Shown: piece after piece, positions 24,953 through 33,833 of the stretch
Position numbering within the stretch: the first letter of the stretch is position 1
Layout: every line of letters starts with the position of its first letter
DNA from: Flavobacteriales bacterium
Lineage (GTDB): Bacteria; Bacteroidota; Bacteroidia; Flavobacteriales_F; PHOS-HE28
NCBI GenBank assembly: GCA_020852835.1
Contig: JADZAC010000039.1
Span: 1 to 64,000 of the forward strand
DNA length: 64,000 bases
Direction: 5' to 3'
The notes under the pieces: generated by a model
The model's database searches: none
Told to the model about the DNA's origin: nothing
What the model saw: only the letters and a program-made list of their open reading frames with translations
Position numbers and translations under genes: made by a program

Positions 24953-26167
24953 ATGCGCGTGATCGTCATCGGGGGAGGCGCTGCGGGCTTCTTCGCGGCA
25001 TGCACCGCAAAGCGCCACCATCCGGCTGCGGAAGTGGTGCTCTTGGAGAAGAGCGACAAGCTGCTTGCCAAGGTGCGCATCAGCGGGGGCGGGCGCTGCA
25101 ATGTCACCCACCACCAGCCGCACCTCCGCAAGCTGGCCGCCAACTACCCGCGTGGCGAACGCTTCCTGCGCAAGGCGTTTGAGCACTTCAGCGTGAAGGA
25201 CACCCTCTCCTGGTTCGCGCAACGCGGCGTGCAACTGAAGGCCGAGGAGGACGGCCGTATGTTTCCGGTAACCGACAGTTCGGAAACGATCATCCATTGC
25301 CTGATGGAGGAGGCGGAGCGATGTGGCGTCCGCATCAGCGTGCAGTCGGGCGTGACGGTATTGGAGTTGCTTCCGGCCGGCAATTTCCGCCTGCGGTCGG
25401 AGCGCGGCGGGAAAATGGAAGCGGGCCGCGTGATCGTCACCACCGGAGGGCACCCCAAGCTGCAAGGTTATGCCTGGTTGCAGGCACTGGGCCACACCAT
25501 CGTGCCGCCCGTGCCTTCGCTCTTCACCTTCAACATGCCTGCCGAACCCGTGCGGCAACTGATGGGCGTGGTGGCGGAAACCGTGCGGGTGCGCATCATC
25601 GGCACCGGCCTGGAAAGTTCCGGCCCGCTGTTGGTCACGCACTGGGGCATGAGCGGCCCGGCCGTGCTCAAGCTCAGCGCCTGGGGTGCGCGCCAAGTGC
25701 ACGACCTGGGCTACCGGTTCACCTTGCAGGTGCACTGGCTTGCCGGCCGGGGCGAGCAGGAGGTGCACCTGGCCATGGCCGCCGAAGGCCTGCGGCGCAA
25801 GTTGGCGCGCAACGCGGATCCGTTCGCACTGCCGCAACGCCTCTGGGAATTTCTGCTGGCCAAAGCGCAGATCGCGCCGGAGGCACCTTGGGGCAATGTG
25901 GGCAAGAAAGACCGCAACCGCTTGGTGGACGTGCTCTGCAACGATCGTTATGCCGTGGCCGGCAAAACCTCCTTCAGGGAAGAGTTTGTAACGGCCGGCG
26001 GCGTAGCGCTCGACGAAGTGGACCCGCTGACCATGGAGAGCCGCACGGTACCGGGACTGTTTTTCGCGGGGGAGGTGCTGGACATCGACGGCATCACCGG
26101 CGGGTTCAACTTCCAGGCGGCATGGACCACGGGTTTCCTGGCGGGCCGTTCGGCCGGAGCCCATTGA
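24953..26167 (+). CDS. BaiN/YhiN (HI0933-like) family FAD-dependent oxidoreductase
   Basis: 404 residues. Dinucleotide-binding N-terminus VIGGGAAG (Gly7-Gly12), then LLEKSDKLLAKVRISGGG and RCNVTH, the hallmark of this family. Further signatures are VVTTGGHPKLQGY, LLVTHWGMSGPAVL, FREEFVTAGGVALDEVD and GLFFAGEVLDIDGITGGFN. Cytoplasmic flavoprotein. The cellular role of most members is unknown; the name BaiN comes from a bile-acid operon and should not be taken as function here. It is convergent with the DUF6089 gene across a 53-nt gap holding a hairpin. Confidence 0.9.
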   Translation: MRVIVIGGGAAGFFAACTAKRHHPAAEVVLLEKSDKLLAKVRISGGGRCNVTHHQPHLRKLAANYPRGERFLRKAFEHFSVKDTLSWFAQRGVQLKAEEDGRMFPVTDSSETIIHCLMEEAERCGVRISVQSGVTVLELLPAGNFRLRSERGGKMEAGRVIVTTGGHPKLQGYAWLQALGHTIVPPVPSLFTFNMPAEPVRQLMGVVAETVRVRIIGTGLESSGPLLVTHWGMSGPAVLKLSAWGARQVHDLGYRFTLQVHWLAGRGEQEVHLAMAAEGLRRKLARNADPFALPQRLWEFLLAKAQIAPEAPWGNVGKKDRNRLVDVLCNDRYAVAGKTSFREEFVTAGGVALDEVDPLTMESRTVPGLFFAGEVLDIDGITGGFNFQAAWTTGFLAGRSAGAH

Positions 26168-26177
26168 AAACGGAAAA

Positions 26178-26203
26178 CGCCCCGACGTAAGCTCGCAGGG
26201 GCG
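26178..26203. terminator. possible bidirectional terminator
   Basis: CGCCCC / GGGGCG stem preceded by GAAAA and followed by ATTT, lying between two convergent genes (stops at 26167 and 26221). The stem is short, so confidence is modest. Confidence 0.4.
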
Positions 26204-26220
26204 ATTTCGGACACGTGCGA

Positions 26221-27177
26221 TCAGAATACCACCTTCTGCCGGCGGATCCGCGTGCGGAACTTCTTGCCGCTCGTTTTGTACTTGAACAACTTGTAGTGCA
26301 GCTGTGCCTTCAGAAAGAGGTAGCCGTCATTGTGCTCGCTGTAGCCCCGTTGCTGGCCGGTGGCCGTCTGGCCGGGCACGGCCCCCAAGCTCGGGTCGGA
26401 GAGGTAGGCCGAAAGCAGGCCGAAGTTTTCCGCCAATGCGGTTTTATCGTAGTACACCCCGCTCACGTCGTCGATGTAGTCGGTGAAGGTCTTGGTGTAT
26501 TGCAGCTCCAAACCGATGGTCATCGTTTTGTTCAACGGCCGGCGTACCCCGATGCCCATGGGGATGCACAGCTGCATCAGCGCGTATTCCTCGGGGCCGT
26601 TGGGCAGGCCCTGGCCTTCGGTGTGCAGGGGCTGCAGTTCCACCCAGGCCCCGTCGATCTGCGCCATGGGGTTGAAATAGAAGCCGCCCACGCCGGCGAA
26701 CACGTACAAGCCGGTGCGGCTCGGCGCCATGCCCTTTACTCCGCGCAGGTCGTACAAATGGCCCGGCGCCTCCTGGAAAGGGTGCCATTCAAAGCACACC
26801 TGGCCCTCAATGATGTTCGACCGGAAGCTCAGGTTGCGGTTCTGCCGGAACACTTCCTTGGTGAGGTTGTCATGGCCGGCCAGAACGCCGTAGGTGCCCG
26901 CGGCGCGCACGGCCAACGACTTCGCCACGTAATACCGGTAGCCCAAGCTGAAGGTGGGCTTGGTCTGGCTCATTTCCAGGTCCCACACAAAGGGTGAACC
27001 GATCTGGTTGCGCCCGCCGAGCTCGCCCAGGAAGTTGGAGATGCCGATGCCCGCGCTGATCTCCCGGCGGTGCGTCTTCCAATAGTTGGAGTCGCGGAAG
27101 TATTGGGCGCCGGCCGGGGCGGAGGCCGCCAGGCTGGCCAGCAGCAGCAAAGCGGAGAGAGCGTTGGAGAAGCGCAC
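26221..27177 (-). CDS. DUF6089-like outer-membrane beta-barrel protein
   Basis: 318 residues. A signal peptide (ALSALLLLASLAASAPAGAQ) is followed by REISAGIGISNFLGELGG, typical of DUF6089 proteins. The rest is alternating strands (FSLGYRYYVAKSLAVRAAG, GLYVFAGVGGFYFNPMA) with DYIDDVSGVYYD near the end and a C-terminal KVVF. No ATG fits; the GTG at 27177 starts the signal directly, 18 nt after a perfect TATATTTG -7 element. The role in the outer membrane is unknown. Confidence 0.75.
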   Translation of the reverse strand: MRFSNALSALLLLASLAASAPAGAQYFRDSNYWKTHRREISAGIGISNFLGELGGRNQIGSPFVWDLEMSQTKPTFSLGYRYYVAKSLAVRAAGTYGVLAGHDNLTKEVFRQNRNLSFRSNIIEGQVCFEWHPFQEAPGHLYDLRGVKGMAPSRTGLYVFAGVGGFYFNPMAQIDGAWVELQPLHTEGQGLPNGPEEYALMQLCIPMGIGVRRPLNKTMTIGLELQYTKTFTDYIDDVSGVYYDKTALAENFGLLSAYLSDPSLGAVPGQTATGQQRGYSEHNDGYLFLKAQLHYKLFKYKTSGKKFRTRIRRQKVVF

Positions 27178-27195
27178 TGCGGTATCGATATGTGC

Positions 27196-27203
27196 CAAAT
27201 ATA
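27196..27203 (-). promoter_or_regulatory. -7 promoter element (TATATTTG)
   Basis: Perfect TAnnTTTG on the minus strand, 18 nt before the GTG start of the barrel gene; it supports that start choice. Confidence 0.6.
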
Positions 27204-27245
27204 GAAGAAGCAGGCTACCTGCTGCGGGGTGCCGGAACCCACCTT

Positions 27246-27821
27246 TCAACGGGTGGGCCGGGGATCGGTTGCGAGGGGGGGTGCGGCCGCGCCGAAGGCA
27301 GCCCAGGCCGCCACGATGCCCGCGCACACCGAAACGTTCAACGAATGCTTGGTGCCGCCCTGCGGGATCACCAACGCCCCGGTGCAGGCGGCCACCACCG
27401 CCTCATCCACCCCGGCCAGTTCGTTGCCCAGCACCAACGCCACGCCTTGCCCCGGGTCCGGCACCCAGGCCGTGATCGGCACGGCCCGCACCGTTTGCTC
27501 CACCGCCCATACCGCCCACCCCTGGGCCTTCAGGCGCTGCACCACTTCCAGCGTTACGGGGTGGTGCTGCCAGGGCACCGTGAGCGTGGCGCCCAGCGCC
27601 GTCTTCTCGATCTCGCGGTGCGGGGGCAGGGGCGTGAACCCGCACAGGTCGATGCCCTCCAGGGCGAAGGCATCGGCCGTGCGAAAGATCGAACCCACGT
27701 TGTGGCGGCTGCGCACATCATCCAAAATGAACCGCAAGCGCCGTTTGGCCATGGCCCGGTAGGCGTCCGGGTGCGGGCGGTCCAGTTCGTCCATGGTCAA
27801 TTTGCGGTCGGTGGCGGGCAT
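27246..27821 (-). CDS. SpoU/TrmH-family RNA 2'-O-methyltransferase
   Basis: 191 residues. SPOUT trefoil-knot methyltransferase with its three motifs: SRHNVGSIFRTADAF (motif 1, with catalytic Arg), VALVLGNELAGVDEAVV (motif 2) and IPQGGTKHSLNVSVCAGI (motif 3). It uses S-adenosylmethionine to methylate ribose in tRNA or rRNA; which nucleotide cannot be told. No extra N-terminal RNA-binding domain is present. ATG 27821 was chosen; 27794 is an alternative. It is divergent from mutS with 100 nt between starts. Confidence 0.88.
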   Translation of the reverse strand: MPATDRKLTMDELDRPHPDAYRAMAKRRLRFILDDVRSRHNVGSIFRTADAFALEGIDLCGFTPLPPHREIEKTALGATLTVPWQHHPVTLEVVQRLKAQGWAVWAVEQTVRAVPITAWVPDPGQGVALVLGNELAGVDEAVVAACTGALVIPQGGTKHSLNVSVCAGIVAAWAAFGAAAPPLATDPRPTR

Positions 27822-27908
27822 GGGGCAAGGTGTTGAAAAACGAGCGGGCGGATGGCTGCAAAGGACGGAAAATGAAAGGTACATTTCGGGCTGCCCGCCG
27901 CGATGGGC

Positions 27909-27916
27909 GATCTTCG
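27909..27916 (+). promoter_or_regulatory. -7-like element (GATCTTCG) before mutS
   Basis: Two mismatches from TAnnTTTG, ending 5 nt before the mutS ATG. It is listed because the same position is occupied in several other genes here. Confidence 0.3.
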
Positions 27917-27921
27917 CGCCG

Positions 27922-30579
27922 ATGACCAAGGCTTCCCCGGCAGAAACTCCCTTGATGAAGCAGTACATGCGCATCAAGGCCCAGCACCCCGATGCGCTGC
28001 TGCTGTTCCGCGTGGGCGATTTCTACGAGACCTTCCTTCAGGATGCCGTTACCACGGCGGCCGTGCTGGGCATCACCCTCACCCGGCGCAACAACGGTTC
28101 CAGCGATATGGAACTGGCCGGTTTCCCCTACCACGCCCTGGACAACTACCTGCCCAAGCTGGTGCGCGCCGGCCACCGCGTGGCCGTGTGCGACCAACTG
28201 GAGGACCCCAAACTGGCCAAGACCATCGTCAAGCGCGGCGTTACCGAGGTGGCCACCCCGGGCGTGTCCTTCTCCGACGGCGTGGTGGACGGCCGCAGCA
28301 ACAACTGGCTGGCGGCCCTCTGCGGCGAGGGCGACCGTTACGGCACCGCCTTTCTGGACATCACCACCGGGGAGTTCCTGGCCGGTGAAGGCGATGCCGG
28401 CACCGTGGCCAAAGCCTTGGAGCGCCATGGCCCCAGCGAACTGCTGCACCCCAAGGGCGCCCGGCAGGAGCTGGTGCTGGAGGCGGCCTCGCGTTGGCGC
28501 GGCTATGCCCTGGAGCCATGGGCCTTCACCGACGACTTCGCCCAGGATCGCCTGCTGCGCCAGTTCGGCACCAACAGCATGAAGGGCTTCGGCCTGGACG
28601 GCCTGCGCCTGGCGCATCGCGCGGCCGGCGCCATCCTGCACTACCTGGGCGAAACCCGCCATGACCGCCTGGGCCACATTAGCGGTATTGCCAAATGGGC
28701 CGATGAAGGCCAGGTCTGGCTGGACCGCTTCACCGTGCGCAACCTCGAACTGGTGGCCCCCGTGAACGATGGAGGCCGCACGCTGCTGGCCGCCATGGAC
28801 CGCTGCGAAACGCCCATGGGCGCCCGCTTGCTCAAGCGCTGGCTGCTGGCGCCGCTCGTGGACCTGGCCGCCATCGGCCAACGCCTGGACCAGGTGCAGG
28901 CCATGCACGAACAGGGCGATCTGCGCGGTGCGCTGGGCCCTGACCTGGCCACCGTGGGCGACCTCGAACGCTTGGTGGCGAAGGCTGCCGTGGGCCGCAT
29001 CAACCCGCGCGAACTGCTGCAACTGGCCCGCTCCCTGCACGCCGCCGAACGCCTGCAAGCAGCCTTGGCCACGGCCGGGGGCACGCTGGCCGCCACCGCC
29101 GCCAGCTGGCAGGTGCCCGTGGCCATCGCCGCGCACATCGTGCAACGCATCGAGCCCGAAAGCCCGGTCATCCTCCAGAAAGGCGGGGTGGTGCGCAGCG
29201 GCGTGGATGCCGACCTCGATGAGCTGCGCCACATCACCACCCATGCCAAGGAGCTGCTCATGGGCGTGCAGCAGCGCGAAGCGGCAAACACCGGCATCAG
29301 CTCCCTGAAGGTGGGCTACAACAACGTCTTCGGCTATTACCTCGAGGTGCGCCACACCCACCGCGACAAGGTGCCGGCGGAGTGGGTGCGCAAACAAACG
29401 CTCACCGGCGCGGAGCGATACATCACCGACGAGCTCAAGGCCTTGGAGGAACGTATCCTCAGCGCCGAGGAACGTATCCTGGTACTGGAAGAGCAGCTTT
29501 ACGGCCGCGTGGTGGAGCACGTATGCCAAGGCATGGAGGCCCTGCAACGCCTGGCGGCCGCCGTGGCCCGCGTCGATGTGCTGCGCGGCTTCGCCATGCA
29601 AGCGGCCCAATGGAACTATGCCCGCCCGGTGATCCATGCGGGAAACACCTTGCGCATCCGCGACGGCCGCCACCCCGTGATCGAGCAGCAACTGCCGCCC
29701 GGCGAAACCTACGTGGCCAACGACCTCACCCTCGATCCGGATCAGGCCCAACTGCTGGTGATCACCGGGCCCAACATGAGCGGCAAGTCGGCCCTGCTGC
29801 GCCAAACCGCCCTCATCGTGCTTATGGCCCAGTGCGGCAGCTTCGTTCCCGCCCGCGAGGCCGATATCGGCCTGGTGGACCGCGTGTTCACCCGCGTGGG
29901 CGCCAGCGACAACCTCAGCACCGGCGAGAGCACCTTCATGGTGGAGATGAACGAGACCGCCGGCATCCTCAACAACCTCAGCGCCCGCAGCCTGTTGCTC
30001 ATGGACGAGATCGGCCGCGGCACCAGCACCTACGACGGCATCTCCATCGCCTGGTCCATCGCCGAGTACTTGCATGAGCATCCGCTACGGCCCAAAACGC
30101 TCTTCGCCACGCACTACCATGAACTGAACGACATGGCGGAGACCTACCCGCGCATCCGCAACGCCAACGTGGCCGTGCGCGAGGCCGATGGCAAGGTGCA
30201 TTTCCTGCGCAAGCTGGTGCCCGGCGGCAGCGACCGCAGCTTCGGCATCCACGTTGCGCGCATGGCCGGCATGCCCCGCCAGGTGGTGGAGCGCGCCGAG
30301 CGGGTGCTGCACCACCTGGAACAAGCACACGCGGGCAACCTCGGTGAAGAGGCTTCCAACGAAACCAACGGTCCCCAAGCGGCACGTGCTCCCGTGGCCG
30401 GCCTGGGCCGCGAGCCGCAACTAAGCTTTTTCCAGCTGGACGACCCCGCTTTGGAGGCTATCCGCGAGGAGCTCGCCGAGGTGGACATCAACAACCTCAC
30501 CCCGGTGGAGGCGCTGATGAAGCTCAGCGAGATCAAGCGCAAGGCCGGCGCCGGCAAGGCCAAGCTGCGCAAGGCATGA
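27922..30579 (+). CDS. mutS: DNA mismatch repair protein MutS
   Basis: 885 residues, a normal length. The mismatch-reading motif is Phe34-Tyr35-Glu36 in VGDFYETF. Connector, lever and clamp domains follow (GYNNVFGYYLEV at about 472). The ATPase has Walker A GPNMSGKSALLRQ (from about residue 616), Walker B LLLMDEIGRGTSTYDG (Asp695, Glu696) and FATHYHELNDM. The C-terminus LSFFQLDDPALEAIREEL is the usual MutS tail. It recognises mispairs and recruits MutL. The next gene overlaps its stop by 4 nt (ATGA). Confidence 0.97.
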   Translation: MTKASPAETPLMKQYMRIKAQHPDALLLFRVGDFYETFLQDAVTTAAVLGITLTRRNNGSSDMELAGFPYHALDNYLPKLVRAGHRVAVCDQLEDPKLAKTIVKRGVTEVATPGVSFSDGVVDGRSNNWLAALCGEGDRYGTAFLDITTGEFLAGEGDAGTVAKALERHGPSELLHPKGARQELVLEAASRWRGYALEPWAFTDDFAQDRLLRQFGTNSMKGFGLDGLRLAHRAAGAILHYLGETRHDRLGHISGIAKWADEGQVWLDRFTVRNLELVAPVNDGGRTLLAAMDRCETPMGARLLKRWLLAPLVDLAAIGQRLDQVQAMHEQGDLRGALGPDLATVGDLERLVAKAAVGRINPRELLQLARSLHAAERLQAALATAGGTLAATAASWQVPVAIAAHIVQRIEPESPVILQKGGVVRSGVDADLDELRHITTHAKELLMGVQQREAANTGISSLKVGYNNVFGYYLEVRHTHRDKVPAEWVRKQTLTGAERYITDELKALEERILSAEERILVLEEQLYGRVVEHVCQGMEALQRLAAAVARVDVLRGFAMQAAQWNYARPVIHAGNTLRIRDGRHPVIEQQLPPGETYVANDLTLDPDQAQLLVITGPNMSGKSALLRQTALIVLMAQCGSFVPAREADIGLVDRVFTRVGASDNLSTGESTFMVEMNETAGILNNLSARSLLLMDEIGRGTSTYDGISIAWSIAEYLHEHPLRPKTLFATHYHELNDMAETYPRIRNANVAVREADGKVHFLRKLVPGGSDRSFGIHVARMAGMPRQVVERAERVLHHLEQAHAGNLGEEASNETNGPQAARAPVAGLGREPQLSFFQLDDPALEAIREELAEVDINNLTPVEALMKLSEIKRKAGAGKAKLRKA

Positions 30580-33545
30580 GCGGGGTACTTCCGGTGCCGG
30601 CCGTTGCGGATGACCGGTGGGCACGGCGCTGGGGCTGGGCGCTGATCACCTTGGCCGTGCTGGTGGTGTACTGGCCCCTGAGCACGGTTTCCTACGGCCT
30701 TACCTACGGCGATACGCTGGACTGCTGGTTGCCGTGGCGCTGGTTCATCGCCCAGGCCTTCCAAGACGGGCATTTCCCCCTCTGGAACCCCTACGCGCAA
30801 TCCGGCTATCCCATCCATGCCGATCTGCAAGGTCCGGCCTGGTATCCCCCGGCGATCGCCCTGGCGGGCACCGTGGGGCATTCGCTGTACACGCTGCAGG
30901 TGCTTTTCCTAGCGTATTTGGTCATCGGTGGCACCGGGATGATGCGCCTGGTGCAGCGGCTGCACGGCGATGCCTGCATCGCCCTGGTGATCGGAACGGC
31001 CTATGCGCTCAGCGGCTTTTTCACCGCCCACCAGATGCACTTCTATGCGGTGATCAGCGCGGCCTGGCTGCCGTGGTTGCTTGCCGCACAGTTCCGCCTC
31101 ATCGGGCAGCCGTCCGCGCGCCACGCCGCGGAGGCCGCGATCTTCCAAGCGTTGCTCCTCACCGGGGGCAACCACACCTTCACGCTCATCGGCACCTGGT
31201 TGCTGCTGGCGCTGATCGCCCTGCAGGTGGTACGCCACTGGCGCCAGGGGCACCGCACCCGGGCGGTGCGCGTGGTCGGTTTCCAGGCGCTTTTCGCCCT
31301 GCTCACCGTGGCCATGGCCTGTGGCACCTTCCAGGCCTGGTGGGAGGTGTCCCCGTTCCTGGCCCGCACCGAAGGCATGGCCTACGCCGATGCCGCCATC
31401 AATCCCTTCACCCTGCGGGCCATGGGGTCCTTGTTTTTTCCCTTTGCCGTGGGCACCGATGCGGCGTGGCTGGGCACCGATCCCACCATGGCCAACGGGT
31501 ATTTCGGGGTGATCATTCTCGTGTTGGCCGCACTCGCGATCCTGCGCCGGCGCAGCGCAACGGACCATGCCATCGCCGTTTTCGGCCTCGTCTGTTTCCT
31601 GGCATCGTTCGGTGGCACACTGCCGGTGCACCAAGGGCTCTGGGCCGCGGTGCCCGGGCTGGACCTCTTCCGCTTCCCCAGCTACTACCAGTGGTTCGCG
31701 ATGCTTGCTGCATTGGTGCTGGCCGCAGGCACCCTGCACCAGTGGCCTGAATTGATGAATGAGCGGCCGCGCCTGGTAAAGGGCCTGATCGCCGCCGCCG
31801 GGATGGCCGCAACAGCGGCCCTCGTATGGGCATGGGTGCGCCACGGGCATGAACCGCCCTTCGGTGCAGGTGCCACCACCTACGAACGTATTACGGGCCT
31901 TTGGCGCTGGCACCGCGTGCTCTTGGTGGCGCCCGCCACGCTGCTGGCCTTGGGCGGCCTTTGGTGGTGGGCCATTGCGCCCAAGCGCCGCTGGTGGGCG
32001 CTGCTGGCCTTGGTGGTGCTGGAGATGGGTTGGGCCACCACCTGGGCCCAGTGGAACACCGCCTTGGGCGACTACGCGCCTGCCGCCCTGCAAGCCCGCT
32101 TGGAACGCATGCCCGAAGGCCCCGTGTGGCCCCTGCTGCACCCCATGGCCCTGAACGCCAGCAATTCCTCCGCCCTCAAGTACCTCTGGCGCAACACCCA
32201 GGTGTTCGAGGGCCGGCCCTCCCACGACGGGTTCAATTCCTTCCGCCTGAAGAATACCGACCGCCTGGCCGCCGATCATGCCGACCTGTTCGCGGCCATG
32301 AAACGCCAGCCGTTGGTGTACCTCTCGGACAGCCTGGTGGCCATGGAACACGATGATCCGCAGGCCGTGGATCCCGCCCGCGACAGCGCCCTGGTGGTGG
32401 TGGAAGGCATTCCGCCGCCGGACCGGCTGAAGCGGTCAACTGAGGACCGCATCACCATGGCCGGTTTCGACCACGATGGCATCACCTTGCAAACCCGCAC
32501 CGCCCACGCCACCTTCGCCGTGCTGCAGCAGGCGTGGTACCCCGGCTGGACCGCCACTGTGGACGGACGACCCGCGCCCATCATCCGCGCCAACATCGCC
32601 TGCATGGGCACCGTGCTGCCCGCCGGAAACCACGTGCTGGCTTTCCGTTACCAAAAGCCGATCGCCCCGTGGCTCCTCGCCATCTCCCTGCTCACCTTCC
32701 TGGGTGCCTGTTGGTGGTTGGTGTGCTCAGGCCCACCTTCCACCTTGGGTTTGAAGGCGGCCTTGCTGCTAGTTACCATGGCCATCGGCTGGTCGCTTTT
32801 CGCCCACCGCCCCAAAGCCCAACACCTGCCGCAAGCGGTGCGGTCGCTGCTGCTCCGGATGGAGGAGAGGGATCGTGGATCCCCCATCGTGGTGCATACC
32901 GATCGGTTCCCGGCGCTGAAGGAAGAATTCGGCGATCGGCAACCGCAGCCCCTGCGCACCGACGGCCCCGACGGCTTGGACCGGTTGCTGGCCGTGGCCA
33001 CGCCGTTGCACAACCAGGCTTTTTGGTGGATGGAAGCGGGCCTGCCCACCAACCCGGCGGTGCGGGCCTGGCTGCTGCGCCATCACCGGGTGGATACGGT
33101 GCTGATTGACGGCGCGGCGGCGGCCGTGCTGCTGGTACCGGCCCAAGGGGCGTTGAGGGAGAACCTGCTGTATGCCGGCCGGGAACCCACTTGGCTCAGC
33201 AGTGACCAGCCTTGGACCCAGGCGTACCGGGTGCCGGTGGCGGTGCCATTGGAACAGGACCAAGGGGCGGTGCTGGTCCATGTGGACTACCTCGCTACCG
33301 GCCGCTCCGCGCCGCAGGTGGTGGTGGAATGCCGCAATGCCGCCGGGGACCTCATCGACTACGAAAGTCTGCCCTTGCCGCACATGCCCGGTGATACCCT
33401 TCGGGCCGTGGCCGTGAAAGCATTGGGCGAGCTGCGCCGGGGCGATGCGGAGCTGGGCGTTTATGTTTGGAACAACGGCCCCGACAGTGTGCACGTGGTC
33501 AATTGGCGCATCGCCACCACGCCGCTCGATCTGGAAAAGTGGTGA
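30576..33545 (+). CDS. YfhO-family multispanning membrane protein
   Basis: 989 residues with about a dozen hydrophobic helices in the first 470, then a large extracytoplasmic region, two more helices (LLAISLLTFLGACWWLVC and GLKAALLLVTMAIGWSLFA) and a soluble C-terminus. GDTLDCWLPWRWF and GHFPLWNPYAQSGYPIHADL near the N-terminus, and QQAWYPGWTATVDGRPAPI ... LPAGNHVLAFRY later, are YfhO signatures. YfhO proteins belong to the GT-C-like superfamily and modify envelope glycans in Gram-positives; the substrate here is unknown. It overlaps mutS by 4 nt, so it is transcribed from upstream. Confidence 0.82.
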   Translation: MSGVLPVPAVADDRWARRWGWALITLAVLVVYWPLSTVSYGLTYGDTLDCWLPWRWFIAQAFQDGHFPLWNPYAQSGYPIHADLQGPAWYPPAIALAGTVGHSLYTLQVLFLAYLVIGGTGMMRLVQRLHGDACIALVIGTAYALSGFFTAHQMHFYAVISAAWLPWLLAAQFRLIGQPSARHAAEAAIFQALLLTGGNHTFTLIGTWLLLALIALQVVRHWRQGHRTRAVRVVGFQALFALLTVAMACGTFQAWWEVSPFLARTEGMAYADAAINPFTLRAMGSLFFPFAVGTDAAWLGTDPTMANGYFGVIILVLAALAILRRRSATDHAIAVFGLVCFLASFGGTLPVHQGLWAAVPGLDLFRFPSYYQWFAMLAALVLAAGTLHQWPELMNERPRLVKGLIAAAGMAATAALVWAWVRHGHEPPFGAGATTYERITGLWRWHRVLLVAPATLLALGGLWWWAIAPKRRWWALLALVVLEMGWATTWAQWNTALGDYAPAALQARLERMPEGPVWPLLHPMALNASNSSALKYLWRNTQVFEGRPSHDGFNSFRLKNTDRLAADHADLFAAMKRQPLVYLSDSLVAMEHDDPQAVDPARDSALVVVEGIPPPDRLKRSTEDRITMAGFDHDGITLQTRTAHATFAVLQQAWYPGWTATVDGRPAPIIRANIACMGTVLPAGNHVLAFRYQKPIAPWLLAISLLTFLGACWWLVCSGPPSTLGLKAALLLVTMAIGWSLFAHRPKAQHLPQAVRSLLLRMEERDRGSPIVVHTDRFPALKEEFGDRQPQPLRTDGPDGLDRLLAVATPLHNQAFWWMEAGLPTNPAVRAWLLRHHRVDTVLIDGAAAAVLLVPAQGALRENLLYAGREPTWLSSDQPWTQAYRVPVAVPLEQDQGAVLVHVDYLATGRSAPQVVVECRNAAGDLIDYESLPLPHMPGDTLRAVAVKALGELRRGDAELGVYVWNNGPDSVHVVNWRIATTPLDLEKW

Positions 33546-33581
33546 ATCAGCCGCGCTTGTTGCATCGATCAAAACCACGGC

Positions 33582-33589
33582 TATATTTG
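33582..33589 (+). promoter_or_regulatory. promoter of tRNA-Gly (TATATTTG)
   Basis: Perfect TAnnTTTG with a TTG (33560-33562) 19 nt upstream, the canonical Bacteroidota spacing. It ends 11 nt before the tRNA. Confidence 0.7.
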
Positions 33590-33600
33590 CACCCCGTTAC

Positions 33601-33673
<73 letters not shown>

Positions 33674-33677
33674 CAGT

Positions 33678-33705
33678 ACGAAAGCAGCCCTTGGGCTGCT
33701 TTCGT
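33678..33705 (+). terminator. hairpin terminator after tRNA-Gly
   Basis: Near-perfect inverted repeat ACGAAAGCAGCCC / GGGCTGCTTTCGT directly after the tRNA. It lacks a long T-run but is strongly placed. Confidence 0.6.
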
Positions 33706-33729
33706 CGTTACGGCTTGCCGATGTTCGAT

Positions 33730-33767
33730 GTTTCCACAGGGTCACCGCCGCGGGACCCTATGGAAAC
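33730..33767. repeat. palindromic repeat, copy 1 of a tandem pair
   Basis: 38 nt, GTTTCCACAGGGTC ... GGACCCTATGGAAAC with loop ACCGCCGC. It differs from copy 2 at four positions. Confidence 0.7.
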
Positions 33768-33787
33768 TGAGGTACTCCCCATTCAAT

Positions 33788-33825
33788 GTTTCCACCGGGT
33801 CACCGCTTCGGGACCCTGTGGAAAC
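33788..33825. repeat. palindromic repeat, copy 2 of a tandem pair
   Basis: 38 nt, GTTTCCACCGGGTC ... GGACCCTGTGGAAAC, 20 nt after copy 1 and 8 nt before the end of the minus-strand T9SS gene. The pair may also end transcription of that gene. Confidence 0.7.
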
Positions 33826-33833
33826 ACCGTTCT

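Noticed and set aside
27718-30081. Open frame of 787 codons on the minus strand
   Set aside because: Antisense to mutS, which has all catalytic motifs on the plus strand.
33730-33825. Possible small CRISPR array
   Set aside because: Only two repeats, each a long palindrome, with one 20-nt spacer and no cas genes nearby.
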